A stretch of DNA of 40,963 bases, from the NCBI GenBank assembly GCA_035566895.1, contig DATMQA010000057.1, positions 1 to 40,963 on the forward strand, in the 5' to 3' direction. Position numbers and translations under genes: made by a program. This DNA is from DATMQA01 sp035566895 (GTDB taxonomy: Bacteria > Verrucomicrobiota > Verrucomicrobiia > Limisphaerales > UBA8199). The notes under the pieces are model-generated. The model had not been told where the DNA came from. It saw only the letters and a list, made by a program, of their open reading frames with translations, and searched no databases. Numbering within the stretch: position 1 is the first letter of the stretch; the number at the start of each line of letters is the position of its first letter. This document shows positions 1 to 7,977 of this stretch, piece after piece.

Positions 1-343
1 GCACGCCCTCCTCTTCCTGTAAAACCGCGGTTTTGGCGTCCCGGGCGCACAGGGCCCGTCCGTCCGGCAGCGCCGTGCTCCCCACGATGTTGGTGTTGGC
101 CGGTACGCCGCAGACGAAACATGCCGTATATCGTTTCTCACAATCCTCACAGACCTCAACCTTTTGAAAGGTAACCTTGTCTTCAACGATATACACCGCG
201 CCGCCCATCGGCGCCCCGCCACAAACGACGCAGCGGTCTTCCGCCACCACCGAGCCTGTAATGCTTAACGCTACGAACAGCAGCCAACACCAAAACCGCA
301 GGCAGTGTCCCCGGGTGTCGGCCGGCCTCGTGCGACTAGGCAC
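1..343 (-). CDS. Secreted Cys-rich LIM/DA1-like protein (5' part only)
   Basis: Reading the minus strand from about 343 to the window edge gives an open frame that runs off the left end, so only the N-terminal ~114 residues are visible. They begin with a hydrophobic signal-like stretch (FWCWLLFVALSITGSVVA). A Cys-rich module follows, with CVVCGG, CEDC and CFVCG pairs and then LPDGRALCARDAKTAV. Paired CxxC knuckles of this spacing resemble a LIM-type zinc ribbon. The LPDGR-LC-RDAKTAV tail recalls bacterial DA1-like proteins, in which a LIM module precedes a C-terminal peptidase. That family call is from memory, and the peptidase part would lie outside the window. The start is uncertain: GTG at 343 gives a compact signal peptide, while an in-frame ATG at 400 adds 19 residues. 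Neither has a clear ribosome site. Confidence 0.6.
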   Translation of the reverse strand, partial: MPSRTRPADTRGHCLRFWCWLLFVALSITGSVVAEDRCVVCGGAPMGGAVYIVEDKVTFQKVEVCEDCEKRYTACFVCGVPANTNIVGSTALPDGRALCARDAKTAVLQEEEGV

Positions 344-518
344 TAGAGGAATGTCTTGGCCGGCCCCGACCCTCGATTGGACGCGATTCACGCCGGACAT
401 TCTCAGTGCCGGCAACGTTGCCGGCAAGCTGAAACGACCATTTACGTTTCACGTTTCACACCCCCCGCCCACGCTTCCCCTTTAACGCTTAAGTCTTCAC
501 GTCTTCACGTTTCCCGCC
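344..518. repeat. Intergenic stretch with cgtttcac / cttcacg short repeats
   Basis: This stretch lies between the start of the Cys-rich gene and the end of the receiver gene. Its second half is built of short pyrimidine-rich units: acgtttcacgtttcac near 445-460, then cttcacgtcttcacgtttcccgcc and catgtttcccgcc up to about 535. I see no gene in it. Confidence 0.45.
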
Positions 519-1037
519 TCATGTTTCCCGCCCCCGTCTCGGTCCACTCTTACCGATTCGTCCCCACTTGCTCGGCTGCTGCGCCGCAATGGCGACCGAG
601 CAACTTGCCGCAAATTCCCAGACCTGGCGGGCCGCTGCTAGCCATCCCTCCCAGTCGTGCGGCTTGGAGATGTAAGTATTGGCGCCCAAATCCACCGCCG
701 TTTCCATCTCTCTGGGATCGCTGGAACCCGAAAACACGATTACCGGCAATAGCGCCAGCCATGGTTTGCCTTGGCGCCATGCCAGAAACTCCGGGCCGCT
801 CATCCGAGGCAACCGCAGGGCCACCATAATCAAGTTCGGCAGCGGATGCGTCTCCCGCTTGGCGTATTCGCCCCGGCCCTCCAGGTAATCAATTGCCTCC
901 AGCCCGTCGCCCACCATATGCACACGAAGCCCCAGCGCGGACTTCGTTGCCGCCAGGTTGAACAGCAGGCTGTCGTTCTCGTTGTCCACGAGCAGTATCT
1001 CCAGCCCGCCTCCTCCCGTTTGACCCAAAATATTCAT
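519..1037 (-). CDS. Atypical response-regulator receiver protein lacking the phospho-acceptor Asp
   Basis: This 172-residue protein is a single CheY-like receiver domain (residues ~12-140) plus a basic tail. The fold landmarks are present: the acidic patch VDNEND near residue 18, the helix/loop after LRLPRMSG, the Ser in VIVFSGSSD and the conserved Lys in YISKPHD. The residue expected to be the phosphorylated Asp (LLDLxMPR in ordinary receivers) is Ala73, in the string IMVALRLPR. The codon is GCC, one base from GAC. The acidic pair is also weakened to D-N-E. Established receivers need that Asp for phosphotransfer, so I infer a phosphorylation-independent pseudo-receiver or a decaying copy. 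It has no output domain and no kinase beside it. It is transcribed away from the TolC-like gene. Confidence 0.85.
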   Translation of the reverse strand: MNILGQTGGGGLEILLVDNENDSLLFNLAATKSALGLRVHMVGDGLEAIDYLEGRGEYAKRETHPLPNLIMVALRLPRMSGPEFLAWRQGKPWLALLPVIVFSGSSDPREMETAVDLGANTYISKPHDWEGWLAAARQVWEFAASCSVAIAAQQPSKWGRIGKSGPRRGRET

Positions 1038-1059
1038 CGTCGATTTTTGCCAAACCCCG

Positions 1060-1095
1060 CCGGAAACACCTGCCAGACCCGGCAGGTTTTACCGG
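1060..1095. repeat. Inverted repeat (hairpin) upstream of the receiver gene
   Basis: Arms at 1060-1074 and 1081-1095 are reverse complements at 13 of 15 positions, with a 6-nt loop. The inner part (cctgcc...ggcagg) is perfect. It lies 22 nt upstream of the receiver start, between two divergently transcribed genes. It is therefore unlikely to be a terminator, and could be an operator, a 5'-UTR structure or a small dispersed repeat. Confidence 0.5.
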
Positions 1096-1236
1096 CAAAA
1101 ATTTACACCCGCACCCAAATCGGAAACTGAGAATGACAGTCTTATACCAGAGTTCACGAGCTTGTAACATGGGGTGCACACCTACTAAGTGAAAAGCCCG
1201 CAAACGACCCCGACAACACAAATCACGTGTGCGCTG

Positions 1237-2634
1237 ATGGGCGTCTCCTATGTTCAAAAATGCTTGTCAGTGATTCGCTGCGCTGCTTTGCTGCTCTTAA
1301 TGCTTCGTCTGAACCTCATCCTTTGCGGCGTTCTGCTGTTCGGTCGGGCGCAGGCCGACTCTTCTGCGGTCCCGGACGGGCTGACCAAACAAGGCGAAGC
1401 TTACTTGCTGGATCTCGCCACGGTTCTGCGCCTGGCCAACGCGCGCAATCTCGATATCCAGATCGCCCGTGAGCGCCTGAGCGAGGCCCGGGCCGTTCAC
1501 CAGGGCGCCCTGGCTCAGTTTTTTCCCTGGCTTGCCCCCGGTGTCAGCTATCGCCGCCATGATGATTTGATTCAGGACACCTCTGGTAACCTGTTCGATG
1601 TTCACAAGCAATCCTATGCGCCCGGTGCAACGCTCGCGGCTCAGTTGGATGTCGGCGATGCAATTTACAAATCGCTCACTTCCAGGCAGCAGGTCAATGT
1701 CGCCCTTCACGCCACCGAAGCCCAGCGGCAAACCAGTGCTTTCACCGCCGCTCGGGACTATTTCGACCTGCTTTTTGCCCAGGTCGCCGTTACGGTCGCC
1801 CGGGAAGCCGTCGCCATTTCGACCAACTACGAAGGCCAGCTCGTCGAGGCGGTTCGGGCCGGCGTGGCCTTCAAAGGGGACGAGCTGCGCGTTCGCGTCG
1901 AACGCGAGAACAATGAACTCACACTCCGGCGCGTCCTCGAGCAGCAACGCGTCGCCGCGGCACAACTGGCTCAAACCCTCCATCTGGCTCCGGCCATCGA
2001 ACTTCAGGCCCACGACCGGGAGCTTGTCCCGCTTCAATTGCTCGGCACCAACACCGCCCTTTCCACTTTGGTCGCCCAGGCGCTGGGCAGCCGGCCCGAG
2101 GCCCGCCAGGCCCAGGCCGCTATTGCCGCCGCGCGCGAAACCAGCAAAGGCGCCTCTTACGGCCCACTGATTCCGTCGGCAGGTGCCCAATTCTTCGCGG
2201 GCGGGCTGGGAGGCAGCAGCGACGCCGGCCCGTCGCGCTTCAGCAACCAGGAGGAACTGTTCGCCGGTTTAAGTTGGAAGATTGGCCCCGGGGGGTTGTT
2301 CGACTTCACTCGGACACGGGCCGCCGAAGCGCAACTCAAAACGGCCGAATTGTCGGCCGACAAAACCAAAGACGAAATCGCCCGGCAGGTGGTCGAAGCT
2401 GCCACTCGCGTCCAATCGCTGACCGACCAAATCGAAATGGCCCGCAGTGCCCTGGAGGCGGCGCAGGAGGGATTGCGCCTGGCGCAATTGCGCCGCGAAT
2501 TCGCCGTGGGCGTCGTCCTTGAGAACATCCAGGCCGAGCGCGACCTGACGCGCGCGCGTTTGGATTATCTCCAGGCAATAGCCGAACTGAATAAGGCGCA
2601 ATACACGATGCTGCGAGCGCTGGGAAGAATGTGA
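1237..2634 (+). CDS. TolC-family outer membrane efflux protein
   Basis: The protein has about 465 residues from ATG 1237. A hydrophobic signal segment (CAALLLLMLRLNLILCGVLLFGRAQA) is followed by two alpha-helical/beta repeats of the OEP type. The first opens with LATVLRLANARNLDIQIARERLSEAR and the second with ALGSRPEARQAQAAIAAARE. The C-terminal part ends in ARLDYLQAIAELNKAQYTMLRALG, typical of TolC-like proteins. Members of this family form trimeric outer-membrane channels that work with a periplasmic adaptor and an inner-membrane pump. No adaptor or pump lies next to it here, so its partner is unknown. The frame is open from GTG 1189, and ATG 1300 would also keep a signal peptide. None has a clear Shine-Dalgarno sequence, so the start is tentative. 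Confidence 0.85.
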   Translation: MGVSYVQKCLSVIRCAALLLLMLRLNLILCGVLLFGRAQADSSAVPDGLTKQGEAYLLDLATVLRLANARNLDIQIARERLSEARAVHQGALAQFFPWLAPGVSYRRHDDLIQDTSGNLFDVHKQSYAPGATLAAQLDVGDAIYKSLTSRQQVNVALHATEAQRQTSAFTAARDYFDLLFAQVAVTVAREAVAISTNYEGQLVEAVRAGVAFKGDELRVRVERENNELTLRRVLEQQRVAAAQLAQTLHLAPAIELQAHDRELVPLQLLGTNTALSTLVAQALGSRPEARQAQAAIAAARETSKGASYGPLIPSAGAQFFAGGLGGSSDAGPSRFSNQEELFAGLSWKIGPGGLFDFTRTRAAEAQLKTAELSADKTKDEIARQVVEAATRVQSLTDQIEMARSALEAAQEGLRLAQLRREFAVGVVLENIQAERDLTRARLDYLQAIAELNKAQYTMLRALGRM

Positions 2635-2690
2635 ATCGTGAATGTCGCCCCGGCTTGCGAGGGGCGCTTCTTGCCACAGCTACGTGGAGG

Positions 2691-2782
2691 CGGGCTTCCA
2701 GCCTGCCAGTGCTGCGGCATCTTGCCGCGCAGGGTACCAGACCAGACTCAAGATGCGTCTACACTGGCAGGCCGGGAGCCCG
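2691..2782. repeat. Palindromic intergenic repeat (REP/MITE-like)
   Basis: Arms at 2691-2711 and 2762-2782 are reverse complements at 19 of 21 positions. The left arm reads cgggcttccagcctgccag and onward. Inside lies a second, perfect 6-bp hairpin (gcggca 2714-2719, tgccgc 2723-2728) with a 3-nt loop. The whole unit sits between the TolC-like gene and transaldolase. A reading frame spans it, but that frame is the 5' extension of transaldolase and not a gene. Its nested form suggests a dispersed, non-autonomous repeat. Confidence 0.6.
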
Positions 2783-2899
2783 TCCCCAACCTCTACATAA
2801 CCTGGTCGTCGGATGCGACCTTACTCGGTTGGGTCGAGGAAAGCCATTTGCCACGGCTTCAAACTTGCGCCATGATAAGAGCGGTAGGAGAAATTGTTT

Positions 2900-2903
2900 G
2901 GAG
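2900..2903 (+). promoter_or_regulatory. Ribosome binding site that fixes the transaldolase start
   Basis: The GGAG is followed by a 7-nt spacer and ATG 2911. It supports 2911 as the start, although the frame is open back to 2638 through the palindromic repeat. Confidence 0.6.
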
Positions 2904-2910
2904 TTTTATT

Positions 2911-3912
2911 ATGAGCCAGATCGCTGAAATGCAAAAGACCGAAACGCGCCTTGCTGTAAACCAGCTCGAGCAACTGAAACGATTCACCAAAGTCGTCGCC
3001 GATACGGGTGATTATGCTACGCTCAAAGAATACGAGCCGCAGGACGCGACGACTAACCCGTCGCTCATCCTCAAGGCTGCCGAGATGCCAGGCTACAAGA
3101 CCCTGGTCGATCAAGCGGTAGCGGACAACCGGAACTCGGGTGTCACCGGCGATGCCTTGCTTAACCGCATTATGGATGAAGTGCTCGTGCTGTTTGGCGT
3201 GGAAATTCTGAAGGTGGTCCCGGGCCGGGTCTCGACCGAAACCGACGCGGACTTGGCGTTCGATACTCAGGGACTGCTCGAAAAAGCGCACCGATTCATC
3301 TCGCTCTATAAAGAGAAAGGGGTGCCGCGCGAGCGGGTTTTGATCAAGCTTGCCTCAACGTGGGAAGGCATCCGAGCGGCGGAACCGCTCCAAAAGGAGG
3401 GCATCAATTGCAACATGACCCTCTTATTCTCGCTGCCTCAAGCCGTGGCCTGCGCCCAGGTGAAGGCTAAGCTCATTTCGCCGTTTGTCGGGCGTATCCT
3501 CGACTGGTACAAAGCGAAAATGGGTAAAGATTTTGCGCCTGCCGAAGACCCGGGAGTGCTCTCCGTGAAAGAGATTTATGCCTACTACAAGAAGTTCGAC
3601 TATTCGACGGAAGTCATGGGCGCGAGCTTCCGCAACAAGGGCGAGATTCTTGAGTTGGCCGGCTGCGATGCGTTGACGATCAGCCCGAATCTGTTGAAAG
3701 AACTCAAGGCCGGCACCGACCCGCTCCAGCGCAAGCTCAATCCAGCCGACGCCAAAAGCAGCAAAATCGAGCGTCTCGAAAACCTGGACGAGAAGAAGTT
3801 CCGCTGGCTGATGAATGAGAACGCCATGGCGACGGACAAACTGGCGGAAGGCATCAGGATTTTCAATGCCGATGCCCTCAAACTCAAGCAGTACATCGCA
3901 CAGCGGCTTTAA
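2911..3912 (+). CDS. tal: Transaldolase
   Basis: This 333-residue protein is a class I aldolase of the non-oxidative pentose phosphate pathway. It moves a dihydroxyacetone unit from sedoheptulose 7-phosphate to glyceraldehyde 3-phosphate in the cytoplasm. Visible family marks are DATTNPSLILKA (residues 45-56), the VSTETDADLAFDT strand (108-119), and the Schiff-base Lys146 in RVLIKLASTWEGI. CNMTLLFSLPQAVAC and SPFVGRILDWYK follow, then GCDALTISPNLLKEL. Length and order fit the TalB-type family. The start at ATG 2911 is supported by a GGAG seven bases upstream. It stands alone, convergent with the response regulator downstream. Confidence 0.97.
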   Translation: MSQIAEMQKTETRLAVNQLEQLKRFTKVVADTGDYATLKEYEPQDATTNPSLILKAAEMPGYKTLVDQAVADNRNSGVTGDALLNRIMDEVLVLFGVEILKVVPGRVSTETDADLAFDTQGLLEKAHRFISLYKEKGVPRERVLIKLASTWEGIRAAEPLQKEGINCNMTLLFSLPQAVACAQVKAKLISPFVGRILDWYKAKMGKDFAPAEDPGVLSVKEIYAYYKKFDYSTEVMGASFRNKGEILELAGCDALTISPNLLKELKAGTDPLQRKLNPADAKSSKIERLENLDEKKFRWLMNENAMATDKLAEGIRIFNADALKLKQYIAQRL

Positions 3913-3957
3913 GCAGGAAGACCTTTCCCACACACGCTAAGGCTGGGGTTCGGCCGA

Positions 3958-4614
3958 TTAAGCTTCTTCTTCCGGGGGATTTTCCCACTCGGGATAAACC
4001 TCGGGCTTGAGTTGGCCGCGGCGGATGAGGTCCTGTAGGTCGCGGATGATGGTGCGGCGCGCGACACCGAACTGGCGCGCCAGGGCAGAAATGTTCGGGC
4101 GCTCTCTTGATTTTCCCAGCACGTCGCGAATCTGGTTTTGCCGGCTCAACCGGTCGCTCGAACGGCTGAACAAATCCAGCGCGTCACTGCGGTGAGAACG
4201 CTCGAGGGCCTCGAATTGCCGGACCACCTCCTTCTCGCCGCATTCCTTCAGCGCGATCTCAACGGTGCGTTTGAGCGCGCGGATGTCCACCGGTTTGGTC
4301 AAGCAGTAGTGGGCGCGGCGCGGGCCTTGCAACGCTTGGAGTTGCTCGTGAACTTCCAGCGCCCCGGAAACCACGATGATCGGCACAAACGGCAGCAGTT
4401 CCCTGAACTCTGGCAGAAAATCCAGCCCTAGCTGGCCCTTGTCCAGGACGTGGTCCAGTATGAGCGCATCAGGTCGCAGCGTGGGCAGTTGGGCGAGGCC
4501 CTCGCTGCCGGTTTTCACCCGGACGAGCTTGAATTTGGACAGCGCCTCTTCGTAAATCTCATATTGAAGGTCGTCGTCTTCGATGATCAACAGAGTGGGG
4601 GTCAGCGTATTCAT
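3958..4614 (-). CDS. Response regulator: receiver plus C-terminal helix-turn-helix
   Basis: This 218-residue protein starts at ATG 4614. Its N-terminal receiver domain (residues ~5-125) has the acidic patch IIEDDD, phospho-acceptor Asp54 (ALILDHVLDKG), VSGA as the Ser/Thr site and the Lys in LTKPVD. The C-terminus (about 175-210) carries a helix-turn-helix, ISALARQFGVARRTIIRDLQ, of the DeoR/HTH-11 look, so it probably binds DNA. This is not the usual OmpR or NarL output. It lies 79 nt downstream of the histidine kinase on the same strand and is most likely its partner. A longer frame back to 4734 would overlap the kinase 3' end. I prefer 4614 because the receiver fold begins right after it. 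Confidence 0.88.
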   Translation of the reverse strand: MNTLTPTLLIIEDDDLQYEIYEEALSKFKLVRVKTGSEGLAQLPTLRPDALILDHVLDKGQLGLDFLPEFRELLPFVPIIVVSGALEVHEQLQALQGPRRAHYCLTKPVDIRALKRTVEIALKECGEKEVVRQFEALERSHRSDALDLFSRSSDRLSRQNQIRDVLGKSRERPNISALARQFGVARRTIIRDLQDLIRRGQLKPEVYPEWENPPEEEA

Positions 4615-4693
4615 AGCACGAAAATGCCGGCTTCGGATTTCGGCCGTTCGGCTTTCTTCCGGATTTCCGGTTTCGAATTTTGCCGCCGGTGGT

Positions 4694-7600
4694 TCATGGG
4701 AGGTCGTGAGTTTCAAAGGTCTCTGCCTGCTCACCTGCCGCCAGGATCAACGTAAAGCTGCTGCCCTGGTCCACAACGGATTCGACCGCAAGGCCGGCCC
4801 CCATCTTCTTGGCAAGTTCATAGGCCATCGACAGGCCCAGGCCGGTTCCGCGGCGTGTCGATAGCGCTTTCGTGGTGAAAAAGGGCTCGAAGATACGTGG
4901 AAGGTTTTCCGGCAGGATGCCGCAGCCGAAATCCTGCACCGAGATGGCGAGATAAGCGGAAGCCGGGTCCGGGGCCACGGCCACCTTCGCCGGTGGTTTT
5001 TCCATTCGACGCGTTGAGAGAATGATGTGCTTGTTTTTGGACATGGATTCGGCCGCATTGAAAATGAAGTTCAGCAGGATTTGCTGAATGAAATCTTTGG
5101 CGGCCAGAACTGGCGGCAGGCCCCGCGTCGGCTGGAACCTGACTTCCACTTCGCGCAGGAAACGGTCACCTAGCAGTTTTAAGGTCTCCTCGACTACCGC
5201 ATTGAGGTCGCACAAGCTGGGCTCCGGCGCAGATTCACGGCTGAAGCCCAGCATCGCCTTGACGATGCCGGCCCCTTGCTCGACAACGGTCTTAATGCGG
5301 TCAGCGCGGGTGCGAATCTTTTCGGTGTCGTCCAGGTTGTCCTCAATGATTTGGGCCGACCCTTTGACGATGGAAAGAATGTTGTTGAAGTCATGGGCAA
5401 TTCCGGCTGCCAGCGTGCCCAGGGCATTCATCTTCTGGCTGTGAAACAATTCGCGGTTGGCGATTTCAAGCTGCTGCGTGCGCTCGGCCACCTTTTGCTC
5501 GACCTCGGCATAACTGCGGACCAGTTGGCGATGACGATTGAAGGCCAGCCCGGCGAAAAAGAACGCCGCCACCAGCCCGGCGCCGGAAATCAGCACCAGC
5601 CTGCTTTCCTTGTACCACGGCAGCACGACGACAAATTCGCACTTGGGCGGTTTGGGCTCCACGTTGCAGTTGCGGTCCATCGCGCGGACCTGGAAATAAT
5701 GTTTCCCCGCGGGCAGCTCCGCGAAAGAAACTTGGTTTGCTTCCTGATAGACCGACCAATCGTGGTCATCCAGCCGGTAGGAATAGAGCAGCCGCGACCG
5801 TGGCGTGTATTTCCATTTGTCCTGGCCGCTGAAGAAAAGGGTAATCGCTCCGCCTTCCGGCACGTGGCTCTCCTGCTCGGTCATCTTTTGGAGCGAAGTC
5901 TGCGGTGGGTCCTCGTCGGCTTCAGGATGAAAGAGGCTCAAGCCGTGGGTCGTGCCGGCCCATAGGTGCCCTTCCTGGTCCTCGCAAATCTCGCGCACCG
6001 CCATGCTCGGCAGCCCCTCTTCGGTGCCGTTTTCGACCCAGGCCCCTTTTTCAACCAGCGGGCCCTGGAAAAAGCGATGCAACCCGTTTTCGGTGGCCAC
6101 CCAGACGCTGCCTTTGCGGGTCCGCAGCATCCCATTGATGCCATCGAACCCTCCGCGCAACATAGACCAGTTCTTCCCGTCGAATTCCCAAACCTGGTCC
6201 CGGGTGGCGCACCAGATCCTCCCGTCAGCCATTTCGATAAAGGCCGTAGGAGCCTCGGGAGCGGTTTTGTCGGCGGAGCCAAACGTTCGCCACTGATTAT
6301 CGTGATAGCAAGCCGTCCCATGCTCGACGCTCAACCATATATCGCCATTCTGGGCGGGGAAAAGGGCTTGAAGGTTGGTGCCGATCGCCGGCCCCGGCGG
6401 CGGGCCGGGAAAGGGTTGGGCTTTAACTCCATCATACCGCGTCAGATAGCAGTTTTGTTCCGCTCCTCCCGGGCCAGGGCTGTGGACGCATAGGCTCCCA
6501 TCCTTCAGCACTCCGAGAATTTTGACCGGTGTGTTTCCGGTCTCGCGTGCCGGGCTGAATAGGCCGGTCTTCGGGTGAAAGTGAAACAACTGCTCGCCGG
6601 CTTCGATCAGCACGGTTCCGTCTTTGAGTGCAAAAGCTGCCCGTGCGCCTTGCAAGGTGCGCGCCAGTCCGGACGGAAAAACAAATGCCTGAGTTTGGCC
6701 GTTCTGGACGAGGTGCAGCGTCGTGCCCGAAATAAACCAGACCCGGCCTTCCACGTCGGCCGTGAGGCAGCGGACGGGGGATTTGAGTTGGCGGACGCAG
6801 CTTGGGCTGCTCCAGGTCGAAGGCGCGCAGCGCATCAGGCCATCAGAGGTCGCCAGCCAGAACGCCCCGCCCGGTTCGGTGGCCACATCGTAGTACTGGC
6901 GAGCGGAAATTCCCTCGCTCTCGCTCATTTCTGGCTGGCCTTCATCCCACTCAAACAGGGCCAGGGTGGTCATCGCCCACCACGTTCTGTCATGGCCGCG
7001 CCAGGCTTGCTTCAGTCTCTCGTTGACTGTCCCTCCGGCCGTCCAGTTTTGGCCGTCGAAATGCACCACCAGTTTTTGATGGTTGGTCGAGGATTCGCCC
7101 ACGGTCGTAATGCCCCCCTCGGCGTCCTCATGCGGCTCCTGAAGCTTCTCACTCTGGAGCGCTTCGGGCACCACGTACTCTTGCCATGTCAAATCCGGCT
7201 TGAGCTGCCGGACGTGCGTCGGGGATTTGGCCAGACCGCGCGTGCCCGCAATCCACAGCCTGCCGTCGCGTCCAAGGGCCATTCCGGTGAAGTGTTCCAG
7301 CCGTGACTGCGTTGCCTCCAGCAACGCCCGCGTGCGCGGCTGGCCGGAAGCCTCGAGGCTGAATTCGACCAGCCGTTCGGGCAGCAGGAAAATGATGACC
7401 CCTTGCCGGACCGGGCAGAGCGGGATGGGGTTGATTACGCTGGCCGGACCGGCGTGCGCCTCGCCCCCAATCCCCGGTACCTGGTGAAGCACCCAGGCAT
7501 CGTCCTTGAACTCCTCTAAACCTTCCGGCACCACCGTCCAAAGCTGGCCCCCGGCGCTCCCGTAAATCCGGCTCCGGCCCGTCTCCGGGACCGCGATGTT

Positions 7601-7819
7601 GGCAACTGAATAGCCGTCCAGAACTGCGGCCAGAGGTAAATTGAAGTCGCGAGCTATGACTTTGCCTAGAGGCGATAGCGTCACGGAAATGCAGGCCGGT
7701 TCGGGAAGACCGTCGGCCACCTTGTAAACGCGCCAGGTAGAGGCCTTCTGGCCCCAACTCGTTTGTGTCAGCGCCACCACCGCTGCGCCAATCAGCAGAA
7801 AAACTCGGTTGGGCCTCAT
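4694..7819 (-). CDS. Membrane histidine kinase with periplasmic two-bladed-propeller sensor (Reg_prop/Y_Y_Y)
   Basis: The protein has 1041 residues. A signal peptide (FLLIGAAVVALTQTSWGQ) is followed by a long periplasmic sensor built of propeller repeats, for example DIWLSVEHGTACYHDNQWR, RIWCATRDQVWEFDGKNW, SVWVATENGLHRF and HLWAGTTHGLSLF. Next come a Y_Y_Y-type beta-sandwich (YSYRLDDHDWSVY, YFQVRAMDRN), one membrane helix (LVLISGAGLVAAFFFAGLAF) and a short coiled linker. The HisKA domain has His809 in AAGIAHDFNNIL, and the HATPase_c boxes are NFIFNAAES, DFGCGI and GTGLGLSMAYELA. This resembles the BACON/Reg_prop one-gene sensors of polysaccharide-using bacteria, but it has no fused receiver or AraC output. 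A separate regulator lies downstream. The ligand is unknown. It is transcribed divergently from the pilin-like gene. Confidence 0.93.
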   Translation of the reverse strand: MRPNRVFLLIGAAVVALTQTSWGQKASTWRVYKVADGLPEPACISVTLSPLGKVIARDFNLPLAAVLDGYSVANIAVPETGRSRIYGSAGGQLWTVVPEGLEEFKDDAWVLHQVPGIGGEAHAGPASVINPIPLCPVRQGVIIFLLPERLVEFSLEASGQPRTRALLEATQSRLEHFTGMALGRDGRLWIAGTRGLAKSPTHVRQLKPDLTWQEYVVPEALQSEKLQEPHEDAEGGITTVGESSTNHQKLVVHFDGQNWTAGGTVNERLKQAWRGHDRTWWAMTTLALFEWDEGQPEMSESEGISARQYYDVATEPGGAFWLATSDGLMRCAPSTWSSPSCVRQLKSPVRCLTADVEGRVWFISGTTLHLVQNGQTQAFVFPSGLARTLQGARAAFALKDGTVLIEAGEQLFHFHPKTGLFSPARETGNTPVKILGVLKDGSLCVHSPGPGGAEQNCYLTRYDGVKAQPFPGPPPGPAIGTNLQALFPAQNGDIWLSVEHGTACYHDNQWRTFGSADKTAPEAPTAFIEMADGRIWCATRDQVWEFDGKNWSMLRGGFDGINGMLRTRKGSVWVATENGLHRFFQGPLVEKGAWVENGTEEGLPSMAVREICEDQEGHLWAGTTHGLSLFHPEADEDPPQTSLQKMTEQESHVPEGGAITLFFSGQDKWKYTPRSRLLYSYRLDDHDWSVYQEANQVSFAELPAGKHYFQVRAMDRNCNVEPKPPKCEFVVVLPWYKESRLVLISGAGLVAAFFFAGLAFNRHRQLVRSYAEVEQKVAERTQQLEIANRELFHSQKMNALGTLAAGIAHDFNNILSIVKGSAQIIEDNLDDTEKIRTRADRIKTVVEQGAGIVKAMLGFSRESAPEPSLCDLNAVVEETLKLLGDRFLREVEVRFQPTRGLPPVLAAKDFIQQILLNFIFNAAESMSKNKHIILSTRRMEKPPAKVAVAPDPASAYLAISVQDFGCGILPENLPRIFEPFFTTKALSTRRGTGLGLSMAYELAKKMGAGLAVESVVDQGSSFTLILAAGEQAETFETHDLP

Positions 7820-7977
7820 CGTTCTACAATTCGATCCCGTTCGCGCCCTCGATTATCTCTCGGGCCGCTGGCGGGCGCAATCAAAAGCGCAAGGTGTGCG
7901 CCCAGACGCACACTTCCCTGAGGCGCCCGGTCCGGATAAAACTAGGGTGCTGCCTTCGGCAAGTCCGCGGGCGGGAA

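Noticed and set aside
2638..2910. N-terminal extension of transaldolase
   Set aside because: It runs through a palindromic repeat, lacks similarity to the family start, and GGAG with ATG 2911 explains the true start.
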